This document shows positions 10,734-21,061 of a DNA stretch of 64,000 bases, piece after piece (position 1 is the stretch's first letter; every line of letters starts with the position of its first letter). A program made the position numbers and the translations under genes. This DNA comes from Plantago ovata. Lineage: Eukaryota; Streptophyta; Magnoliopsida; Lamiales; Plantaginaceae. The notes below the pieces were generated by a model. It was given only the letters and a program-made list of their open reading frames with translations. It did no database searches and was not told the DNA's origin. The stretch spans positions 94,558,365-94,622,364 of the forward strand of contig CM051455.1 in NCBI GenBank assembly GCA_028274465.1, in the 5' to 3' direction.

Positions 10734-12377
10734 TGTTAGGAAACTTGTAATTTTGATGAGCAATTAACCATGCTAAATTAAGGAAAGTCCAGTAATTAGT
10801 ACTGTTAAGGTCCATAGGAATTTAGAATTTTAAGGACATTGTAAAAGAGGAACGTTTGCTGATGACTTAGTTAGGTGTTAGATAAGTTATTTCTTTAGCG
10901 TATGATGTATTTTATTTTCTGAAAAGAAAATATCTTATTGATGCTTAGCTTTAATGTATCTTATTTTCTGAAAAGAAAATAACCTATTGAAGCATTTGCT
11001 GAAGATATATTTTGTTTATTACAAACAAATTATTGAAGCAAATAAGAAACCGCTAAAAATCTTGAAGACTTTTGAAGATCTGAAGACTTGAAGATTTCGA
11101 AGACTTGAAGACTTGAAGATTGCTGAAGACTGGTAAGGCACGTGTTGCTCAGAAAGTGGAAAATTCAGCAACAGCATTGCATAAGTGAAAATCTGAAAGA
11201 CAGAGTAGGTTGTGCTTGCTGAAACTGAGACTGACCACTTGCTGATAAACATATGTGACCTCTTGCTGAATGTACGAGAATTTGCGCTCCAATGTTACTG
11301 TTTGAATTCTATTCAAATGTGCATTTAATGCAAAGCATGCACGCGAAGGACATGAAGACTAGAAGACAAAACAAAGTCGCTGCTGAAAGTACAAAAGCAA
11401 GATAGTGACATGTTAAGGAACAAAAGCCTTAGGATTTGAAATTCAAACGGCTCCTTACTTGCACTATAAATAGAGGTCATCCGGCAAAGAGTTGAAGTGT
11501 GTCAACAACGTGATCAAACTCTCACTTGTGCTTAAAAACTCACAAACCTTCAAACACTCTTACTGCCATTGATCCGTTCCAAGACTTAAAGCTTGAAAAA
11601 GCTACTTGTGAAGAAGTAGAACAAACTCGGCTAAGAAATTAGTTAAGTGTTCTTTCTTACGAACAAGAACAAGTCTTGACACCAGAAACAATCAAACTTG
11701 TTTACTGCAAAGTATTCCAAGTTGTGTTTCTTAGATTACTTGTTGTAACTGAATAAGTTATAATTAAGTTATCTCACCCCAAAACTCTCTAACTGAAAAT
11801 ACACCCTTTCAAGCGTGATATTCAGGGGGAACTTAATCGAGCATAGTTTTGCTGATTAAAAGTACCAAGTTTGGTGGAGAACAAGGTTGAGTTCTCTAGT
11901 TTAGGTTGGAGACAAAGCAAATGTGCTTTGGTTTCTGTTGAATCGCTTTAGATAGGAGATTGTAAGGAACCTCAATCATATATTAGTGGATTCAGTCCTA
12001 GAAAGGACGAAGTGGATTAGTTGAGAGATTACGCCACTCTCAGATACCACTATAAAAGCGTTTGTGTGATTTACTTACTGCATTTAGCTTTCAGCAAATT
12101 ATATCAGTTTGTACACAGTCACTCACTTCACTTGCTGAAACCCTTTACTTGCTGAAAGAGCACTTATTGTTTCAAAGACTTCCGCTCTCTGATTTTAAGT
12201 ATCAGCAAACCAAGCTACTGTAAAGTAACTTACGCTTGCTGAGAAAGTTAAGTATCAGCAAATTCATTACTGGAAAATAATAAGTACTTCCTGAGAAAGT
12301 TTTAAACAACGAAAGTTTGAAAAGACTATTCACCCCCCCCCCCTCTAGTCTTTTCTTGTTGTTTAAAGGGACCAACA
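10734..12377 (+). repeat. C3 5' LTR (1644 bp)
   Basis: It starts TGTTAGGAAACTTG and ends GGGACCAACA. It matches 34195-35861, and more distantly 61087-62663. A TATA box (TATAAATA, 11465-11472) puts the likely start site near 11500, leaving about 0.9 kb of R-U5. Repeated GAAGACTTGAAGATT words occupy 11060-11125. A C-tract, CCCCCCCTCTAGTCT, lies just before the end. The heptamer TTGCTGA or its complement occurs about a dozen times. Confidence 0.95.
11465..11472 (+). promoter_or_regulatory. TATA box of the C3 5' LTR
   Basis: TATAAATA followed by AGAGGTC. The same box is conserved at 34950-34957 in the 3' LTR and at 61748-61755 in the F LTR. Confidence 0.75.
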
Positions 12378-12379
12378 AG

Positions 12380-12391
12380 TGGTATCAGAGC
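12380..12391 (+). promoter_or_regulatory. C3 primer-binding site (initiator-Met tRNA)
   Basis: TGGTATCAGAGC begins two bases after the LTR end at 12377. It is complementary to the 3' end of plant initiator-Met tRNA, the usual copia primer. Confidence 0.93.
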
Positions 12392-12494
12392 AGCAGGTTC
12401 TTTAGCCTTCTGCACTGAACCTAGATCACCTTAAGTGCTTTCCTTTCCGTAAATCACTTTCACTTGATCAGTTTGGTAGTGCTTTGCTGACAGG

Positions 12495-14916
12495 ATGTCT
12501 TTAGGAGATGCTCCCTTGCTGAAGCTGGAAAATTACGAGAAATGGCGAAACAACATGATGCTACATCTTGAGGCCATTAGTGATGAGATGGTCACCGTCA
12601 TTAATGATGGACCTATCAAGATCACCAAGGTTGAAAGGAGTTTCCCTCATAGGACCACTGAAGCTGGAAAGGAAACCATCCAAGGCGAACCATCAGATAC
12701 GGTTGTGCCAAAACCAAGAGAGGAATGGACCTCTGACGAAGCTAAGAGATTCCGTCTTGATGGCCAAGCTAGAAATATCATCATTCGATCAACTTCGGAT
12801 ACCATACAGTGCAAACTGTGGGGTGCTAAGACTGCAAAGGAAGCTTGGAAAATGGTTCAAGATCTTTGTGCTGGATCTGACAAGACCAAGGAAAACAAAC
12901 TTGAAGTACTTAAATTAAAGTTTCAAAACTTTAAGCAAGGTGCAAACGAGTCACTGGAAGACTTGGACTTCAAATTCACAACTCTTGTTAGTGAAATGGC
13001 AACGCTGGGTGTTGGAAATCTTTATTCAGATTCTGAGAAAGTGAAAACTATCATCAGAAGTTTGAATCAAGAATGGATCCACACTCAGAATTTCTATTAT
13101 AATCAAGGAATGCCAGACATTACACCAACAGAGTTGTTCTCTCATCTTGCTACCGTCAATTATGAGACAAAGCAAAGAGAAAATGTGTTTGCTGAAAAAT
13201 CGCAAAACATTGCTCTTGCTGCAAAGCCGTCATCTTCTGAAAAGAAGAATGATAAAGAGCCTGCTGATGAAAATGCTTTAGTTGTTAAAAACATGAAGAA
13301 GTTCATCAGTAAGGAACTTGAAAGGCGAAAAGCAAAAGAGAAGCTGAAAAAGCATCTTGGTAACAACTACCATAAGTACAAGAATGATACTAGCTCGCTG
13401 AACAAGCAAGCTCAGCAAGCTACATCATCAAAAGAACCAGCAGTTGGAAATGATCTATGTTTTTACTGCAAAAAGCCTGGACACTTCAAAGCTAATTGCC
13501 CTTTGCTGAAAGGCAAATCTGCTGAAAAGAAGAAGAAGTTCAAAAGAGCTTTCATTGCTGAAGAAAAGAAGAAGCTTCAAGCAAAAATCGATGCATTGTG
13601 TATTGATACAAGCTCCGAAGACAGTGAGGATGAAAGTTCAGACACTGACGATGAAGAAGACACTCTAGACGTGGAGATTGGCAAAGAAGTGTGTGGAATA
13701 GCTATGGAAGCTTATCCAGATGTGTCGAACTACGAATTCTGCCTCATGGCCGGTCAGGTAAACAACTCTACCTCTGACTCAGATTCAGAAAGTGAAGACG
13801 AGATTGACCTTGACAAGATTCAAGGAGAAATCGAAAGATTTGAGAAAACTCTCAGCAAACAGCAAGAGAAACTACAACTTGCTGAAACTCTGACCAAACA
13901 AACTACTGAAAAGTACGTTTTGCTGAAGGAAGAGACAGAAGAAAAAGGATGCTGAAATAAGGCGTCTTAAGAAGTTGATTGCTGAGGCTGCAGAGAAAAA
14001 TTCTCAAATGGCATTAGAATTGGAAGAGTATCAGTCCTCAATTCTAAAGTTACTTGCTGAAATCCAAGAAATGAAAAAGATGAAAATCAATTTCAAATCC
14101 TATATGGAAGCAAGTAATACGCTGACTGAACTAAACTCTTATTTGAGAGATCCATCTCAGAAAGAAGGTTTAGGAGCAACGTGCGAAGGTGATAACGTAG
14201 AAATCTTGAGAAAAGATAAATCACCTATCTCCTTTGTACGTGCTACTGATAGTAGTCCTCCAGTAATCTATCAGTTTGGTCAAACTAAGGTTACTGAAAC
14301 ATGCAATCAAGTACCTATGACCATAAAGCCCGCTGTTGCTACTCAAAGTAACAAGGCTTTAAAAGGAAAACAGGTTGCTGAGAAGCAAACTGGAAAGAAG
14401 AAGAATGCCGTGAAGCATTCCGCCAAACAAGTTGCTGAAAAGCAAGTTGTTAAGACTAAAGGCAAGATTACTAAAAGTAATCAGAAGTCCTTTGCTGACA
14501 AACCTGAATCAAGTTAGGTTGCTGAAGCTAAAGCTCAGCATTCTCCGAAAAGTGGACTAGGTTTCAAAACCAAGCAAAGTCAACTCTTTCATGAGTATAA
14601 GCAAAATAAGCAAAGATACTTCAAAGAGATGAAGAAAATCAAGCCTAAGAGTTCTGAAAAGACGCCCAATGCTAGGACTAGAAGGAACCTTGCTAGAAAA
14701 GCACTTACTGAAAAGTATGTTCAGCAAAAAGGTCAACAGAGCAAGACACCACATCAGAAAGTGGATTTGACCAGCACGAGTCAAAAGTCTTTAAGCTCAA
14801 ATCCTCCTAGTTCCTCAGCAAGTAGAAAACAAGTCAAAGTTGAAAAAATTCAGACTTGGGTTTCCACTGGACGCATTCTTGAACATGTTAATGGACATCC
14901 ATCATTGGATAATTAA
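12495..14916 (+). pseudogene. C3 gag (nucleocapsid with CCHC knuckle), frameshifted
   Basis: The first ORF (12495-13955) starts MSLGDAPLLKLENYEKWR, the usual copia gag N-terminus. The central gag region includes AKEAWKMVQDLC and NESLEDLDFKFTTLV. It ends in a CX2CX4HX4C knuckle, CFYCKKPGHFKANC, and acidic Ser/Asp-rich repeats. At about 13940 a one-base shift moves the frame to 13975-14517, a Lys-rich coiled coil with AEK repeats. A TAG at 14515-14517 interrupts, and the same frame continues to 14916. Another shift (or a splice ending at TTGTGCAG, about 14939) is needed to enter pol. Gag packages RNA in the particle. Confidence 0.9.
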
Positions 14917-14921
14917 CTTGT

Positions 14922-17587
14922 TTGCTCTTGATTGTGCAGACTGCAGCCACGGAGACAAACGATGCAATCTGGCACTTTGATAATGGTTGTGGAAAGCACA
15001 TGACGGGCAACAAGAATAACCTTATAAACTATAGACGGTGGTCTAAAGGTCCAACAATAAGGTTTGCTGGTAGAGGCTCCGGATCTACAAAAGGCTATGG
15101 TGATGTGAAGTTAGGATGCATAACCATTTCTGGAGTTCTTTATGTCAAAAATCTTAAGTTTAACCTTTTCAGCATGAGTCAATTTGCTGACAAAGGATAC
15201 TTCATCGAAATTAAAAGTGATGAATGCAAACTTGTAGATTTTGAGACTAAAAAGGTTATAATGATTGCAAGAAGATCAGGAGGCTTGTACACCGTTGATT
15301 GGTCTTCAACAAACGTTGAAAAATGCCTTGTCTCAGATCATGATTGCCTTGCTGAAAAAGCATGGTTATGGCATAAACGAACAAGTCATCTAAACTTCAA
15401 GACGCTGAATAAGCTGTCTAAAAAGGCACTTGTAGTTGGATTACCTAGGGTTACTTTTAAGAAGGATGGTGTTGGCAATGCATGTCAGCAAGGAAAGCAA
15501 ACCAAATCTTCTTTCAAGAACAAGGCAGTACCGTCAACTACAAAACCTTTACAACTCTTACACATGGACTTGTTTGAATCTTCTTCAACAAGCTATGCTG
15601 GTAAGAAGTTTGGTCTAGTCCTGGTAGATGACTATTCAAGATTCACTTGGGTAGTATTCATCAAGCACAAATCTGAAACCAAGACTGAAATACCTAACTT
15701 GCTGAATAAGCTTGAAGTCATGAAAAATGACAAGGTAAAAGTCATAAGGACAGACCATGGTACTGAGTTTGTAAACCAGTACATAACTGAATATTGTACC
15801 TCAAAAGGTATTCAACTTCATTTATCCTCTGTAAGGACACCACAGCAAAACGGTGTTGCTGAACGGAAGAATCGTACCCTGAAAGAAGCCGCAAGAACAA
15901 TGCTTGCTGACACTGAAATAAGTGAGGCTTATTGGGTTGAAGCGATTAATACCGCCTGCTATACTCAAAATAGATGTTTGATTACTAAGGAATACAACAA
16001 AACTCCTTATGAATTGTTTGTTGGAAGACCTCCTAACATCACTCATCTAAGAGTATTTGGTTGTAAGTGTTTCGTTCTTAACAATGGTAGAGAATACCTA
16101 AGAACATTTCAACCAAAGGCAGACGAAGCGATATTTCTTGGCTACTCCTTGCATAGTAAAGCTTATAGAGTTTACAACAAAAAGGCACAAAAGATTGAAG
16201 AATCTATGCATGTTGTATTCTACGAAAAGTCACAAGGTGTGCCTGCTGAAGAAGAAATATCAGAATGTATGAAAAAGCTAATCATACATGAGCAAAGAAC
16301 TGAATCTGATGCTAGGCAAATCAAGTCAATTGAACTAAATGATGATTCTGACAATGACTCTCCTCCCCCGAGTCATGACAAGATAAATATAGTTCACGAC
16401 AAAGAATTTCCAGCAAAAGACGCGGTTGCTCCGGAAGTTGCTGAAATTACGCAATCTCTAGTGCCTGCTGATGAAATACCTCAATCCAGCAATGCTGAAC
16501 AAGCAGTTGCTGACGAACAAATCTCAGCAGAAACACAAATTCCCAGTAGTACTGAACAAGTACACACTGAAGAGTCACATGCTGATGAGCAAACATATCC
16601 TGATCCAACAAATAGGAAACCTGTTAATAAATGGATTAGAGATCATCCCTCTACGGATATGATTGACGATATTAATAAACGCCAAGTGACTAGATCCAAA
16701 GCTACTCACGAACTTGCTGAAGAAGCAACTGTCGTAGAAGTAGAATCTTTGTTCTCTTGCTTTGTATCAAAAATTGAACCTAAAACCATAGAAGAAGCTT
16801 TGAAGCATTCTGAATGGATAAAGGCAATGCAAGAAGAATTGGATCAATTAGAAAGAAACAAAGTCTGGAAACTTGTGCCACTTGCCGAAGATAAGAAAGC
16901 TATTGGTACAAAGTGGGTGTTCAGAAACAAGCTGAGCGAGTCTGGTGAAGTAACAAGAAATAAAGCACGCTTAGTTGCTCAAGGTTACTGTCAGACTGAA
17001 GGATTGGACTATGATGAGTCTTACGCTCCAGTTGCAAGATTGGATGCAATTAGGCTTTTCTTGGCCTTTGCTGCTCACAATGACTTCATTGTTTACCAAA
17101 TGGATGTTAAAAGTGCATTCTTAAATGGTGAACTTGCTGATGAAGTCTACCTAGAACAACCCCCCGGCTTTGAACTTCCCTCAGAAATCAAGATGGTATA
17201 CAAGCTTCAGAAAGCTGTATATGGTCTAAAGCAAGCACCAAGAGCATGGTATGATACCTTGGCTAAGTTCTTGCTGGAAAATGGTTTCAAGAAAGGTGAA
17301 GTTGACAAAACATTATTTACCATGAACCATGATGGTAAATTAATCTTAGTTCAAATTTATGTGGATGACATAATTTTTGAATCTAAGGACAAGCAACTTT
17401 GTGATGATTTTTCCAAACTCATGACTAATAAGTTTGAAATGAGTATGATGGGAAAATTGAATTATTTCCTAGGATTGCAAGTCAAGCAACTCAAAGATGA
17501 AATATTCATAAATCAAGCAAAGTATGCGAAAGAAATGCTCATAAAGTTTAGGATCAAAGAGGATGAGAAACCTGAAAAGATCCCTAT
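14922..17587 (+). pseudogene. C3 pol, 5' part: protease, integrase, reverse transcriptase
   Basis: Domains in order: protease motif [11 protein letters not shown] (about residue 20; most copia elements have D-S-G or D-T-G), GAG-pre-integrase zinc module ([11 protein letters not shown] and ACQQGKQTK, with the first of the two usual Cys replaced by Gly), integrase core with [13 protein letters not shown] and NGVAERKNR, then RT with [32 protein letters not shown] and the catalytic YVDD at about residue 815. The frame is open through 17587, where gypsy G4 interrupts it; RNase H resumes at 27009. The frame is continuous across the target duplication. Confidence 0.93.
17583..17587. other. Target-site duplication of gypsy G4, left copy (CCTAT)
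   Basis: It is repeated exactly at 27009-27013, directly after the G4 3' LTR. Confidence 0.9.
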
Positions 17588-17596
17588 TGTTAGGGT

Positions 17597-17696
17597 NNNN
17601 NNNNNNNNNNNNNNNNNNNNNNNNNNNNNNNNNNNNNNNNNNNNNNNNNNNNNNNNNNNNNNNNNNNNNNNNNNNNNNNNNNNNNNNNNNNNNNNN
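17597..17696. other. Assembly gap (100 Ns)
   Basis: Exactly 100 Ns, the conventional size for a gap of unknown length. It must hide nearly all of the G4 5' LTR, its primer site, gag, protease and RT, probably several kilobases judging from element A. Confidence 0.98.
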
Positions 17697-20249
17697 AAGC
17701 AACCCCGAAGAAGATAAAGGCCATCCGCGATCTTACCAACCTCAGTCCATCAACAGGTGCAACAATTGGTGGAAAATCAATCGCATTGAGTAGATTCATC
17801 TCAAGGTCCGCCGAGAAAAACCTACCTTTTTCAAGGTATGAGAAAGAGCAGCCACTTCGAGTGGACAAAGTGCGAGGAAGCCTTCGAGAAGCTGAAAGAA
17901 TACCTACTCGCTCCTCCTCTATGTCAAAACCCGTGGACGGAGAGGTACTCTATCTGTACTTAGCAGCAACTGGGGAAGCTATCAGCTCGGTTTTGGTACG
18001 AATCCAAGGGAACGACCACTTGCCCATCTACTACTTGAGCAAAGTACTTGCCGGGGCTGAAACGCGGTATATGGATATCGAGAGGCTTTCCTTTGCCCTC
18101 GTCTATACGGCAAGGAGGCTAAAACCCTACTTTGGGGCTCACAAGGTTGTTGTTTTGACAAAGCAACCTCTCAAGCAAGTCCTCGGAAAGCCCGAGAATT
18201 CGGGAAGAATGGCAAGATGGGCGATCGAGCTAAGTGAGTACGACATCGACTATCAAGCACCCGTAGCCAAGAAAGCACAAGTCATAGCCGACTTCCTCGT
18301 GGAGTATCCCTCAAAAGGAACTTCAGAGGAAAACTCTTCAGCAACAAAGAGTGCTATGATGATGGTCGAAGAGCAGCCCCATCAAAACAACCCGATGCAA
18401 GCTCTAGAGGATGCTTTAAAAGAGCTTAAGGCAATGTCCCAAACCAAAAGGAAGAGGCATGAAGTGTTCCTGACAGAGAAAACCGACGAGCCAAAGGGTG
18501 CGGAGACCGTCTCTCCAAACCCAAAGAGCTAGTCGACCACGGAGACGTCTGGATTCTTCATGTTGATGGATCCTCATCAGGAAAAAATGGCGGGATAGGA
18601 ATATACTTCAAGAGTCCCGGAGGGGCTGAACTAGAGTACGCCGTTACTCTTAGTTTCCCGGTCTCCAACAATGAAGCAGAATATGAGGCCATCCTCATCG
18701 CTCTACGTATGGCAAAATCATTGGAAGTGAAGAAGCTACATCTCTTCACCGATTCTCAACTGGCCGAGAAGCAAATCTCGGGGAAATTCAGAACCAAGAA
18801 AGACTCACTCGCTGAGTACAAGAGCGCCATCACGGAAGAAATTCAAAAGTTCGAAAGCTGTGAGATTGAAAAGTTCTCAAGAGATCTCAATCAAAGGGCA
18901 GATGCCCTATCAAAGTATGCTTCAGCTCCGGAGGAGTTGATACCCGGAATGTGATACTCATGAGGATCAATGCATCATCTCTGTGGTCATCAAAGCCAAA
19001 CGTCTTGGCAATTGACGATCAACCGAATTGGATGCAAGAGATAACAACATATCTCAAAAATGGAAGCCTTCCTCGTGACAAGGCTGAAGCGAGAAGAGTC
19101 AAGGGAAAGCTCCTCGATACATCATGCAAGGAGACTACTTGTACAAAAGATCCTTCGAGGGAGTCTACTTGAGATGCGTCGCCGAGCATGAAGTTCAGAA
19201 ACTTCTCGGAGAAATGCATCGAGGAAGTTGCGGCGACCATGCCGGAGGAAGAACCCTCGCACAAAAAGTCATTCGACAAGGATACTACTGGCCCACTATT
19301 CGCGAAGACGCTGCCCAATTTGTGAGAAAGTGCGAGGAGTGTCAATTGCACGCCAATTTGATCAACGTCCCGGCGAAACCTCTCATGCCCATCGCCATCA
19401 CTTGCCCTTTCGACATATGGGGCATCGACATAGTCGGTCCCTTCCCAAGAGGTACGGGTCAAAAGAAGTTCATCATCGTTGCGGTCGAATACTTTAGCAA
19501 GTGGGCGGAAGTTGAGGCAGTCTCCACCATCACCGAACAAAGAGTCATGAACTTCGTCTGGAGAAACATTGTGTGTCGATTTGGCTTGCCAAGGGTCCTC
19601 ATCTCGGATAATGGTGCCAATTTTGCGGCCAAAGATTCAATGAATGGTGCAAGGAAATGAAGATTGAGAGGAGGTATACCTCTGTAGGACATCCTCAATC
19701 CAATGGGCAAACAGAAGCCGTCAACAAGATCCTCGTCAACAACTTGCAGAAGAGGTTCGCTACCAATAGGGACTGGGTCGACGAGCTTGATGGAGTGGTG
19801 TGGGCATACCGCACTACTTCAAAAACAGCTACGAGAGAGACTCCCTTCTCGCTAGTTTATGGGTCCGAGGCGGTCATACCAGCAGAAGTGGCGGTGGAAA
19901 CCCTCAGAATCCAAGGGTACCAACCCGAGGACAATCATACAGAGAGACTCTTCGACCTCGAGACAATCAGTGAATCGAGGACCAACGCCTTGGCCAATAT
20001 CCTCAGATATCAAGCACTCATCGCGAAGACCTACAACAAAGGAGTAAGAGAAAGAGACTTCCAAGTTGGAGACCTAGTACTCCGAAGAGCAGACATCTTG
20101 GGCAAAGTTGGAAGATGCAACCCAATTGGGAAGGCCCCTACAAGATAATTGAAGCAAGGTCCAACGGAAGTTATCGTCTTCAAGACATGGAGGGAAGGGT
20201 ATTGAAAAATCCTTGGAATACTTCTAACCTCCAGAGATTCTACGCTTGA
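17697..20249 (+). pseudogene. G4 pol, 3' part: RNase H, second RNase H, integrase
   Basis: After the gap the frame gives the RT/RNase H connection (SRFISRSAEKNLPF), RNase H (SKPVDGEVLYLYLA, KAQVIADFLVEYP), the second RNase H (VDGSSSGKNGGIGIY, NNEAEYEAILIALRMAKS, FTDSQLAEKQISGKF), the integrase zinc module (HRGSCGDHAGG, CEECQ), the core with WGIDIVGPFPRGTGQ, ISDNGANF and NGQTEAVNK, and a C-terminal LQRFYA ending at 20249. Frame changes occur near 17838 and 17920 (a compensating pair), 18530, about 18955, about 19105, about 19630 and about 20115. All three catalytic acidic residues of integrase are present. Confidence 0.9.
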
Positions 20250-21061
20250 AGTTGTCAAGAGAAAAAGCTTTTTGGAAACTTATGTGGAAGGTCCATTGAT
20301 CGAGGAGGACTCCTCACTGATCCAAGTGAGAGGCACCCCTTGGTTTTGTTAAACAGTTGTTGTAAACAAGCTGGCCGAAGAGCCCCCATTGTAATTGCAT
20401 TTCCGACAAATCAATACAATGTCTCTTTCAACAAGAAAATATGCAAGTATAGAGCTACTATACTAAAAAAAAAAAAAAAAAAAAAAAATAAGACTACTCG
20501 AGCGAGAAAGCTTACTTTAAGAAAAGCTATTCGATTTCAATGATTAAAGGGGAACCCTCCCGCGCTCTAAACTCTATAAGAGGATCGATCAGGAAACCAC
20601 TCAAAGAAGAAAAAGCGAGTAGATGGAAGTGATCGAGGAGAGAGACTTCCAGTCTCTCTAACTCAACACTTAGAAATTTTTCTTGGTTTAAACACTTAGA
20701 ATTTTTTCTCAAATCACCCAGATGATCGAGAAGCGTCAGTAGATCGAGGAGCTCGCAGTGAAGAACATTGGTTCTCGATTCTGTCTTATACTTGTTCAAT
20801 TACTTTATCCAAGTTATACGTCATAACAAAATTGGATTTAGAAAAAACACAAGTATGGAAATCGAAGAGCAGTGCATTCTTATTGAAAGGGAAAGAGTAG
20901 CAAGGAAACAACAACAGCGACATTTAAGTTACAAGTACAATGTTGCGAGGAGTGCCACAAAGGGCCGAATAGAAATTGTTTGAAATAAAAACAAGTACAG
21001 AAAATGATAAAAGCTACAACATTATCCGAGCATACTCGGTCTTCAAGGAGGCTCCCCGATC
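20250..21061. other. G4 spacer between pol and the 3' end of the antisense gene, with poly(A) run
   Basis: The stretch is non-coding. An uninterrupted run of 24 A lies at 20465-20488. Several GAGGAG/CTCGAG words, typical of this element, occur. The two convergent genes (pol and the antisense gene) end on either side, so both transcripts probably terminate here. Confidence 0.6.

Noticed and set aside
20465-20488. 24-base poly(A) run as evidence of a retroposed transcript
   Set aside because: No target duplication or gene copy beside it; it lies in the normal pol-antisense spacer of G4.
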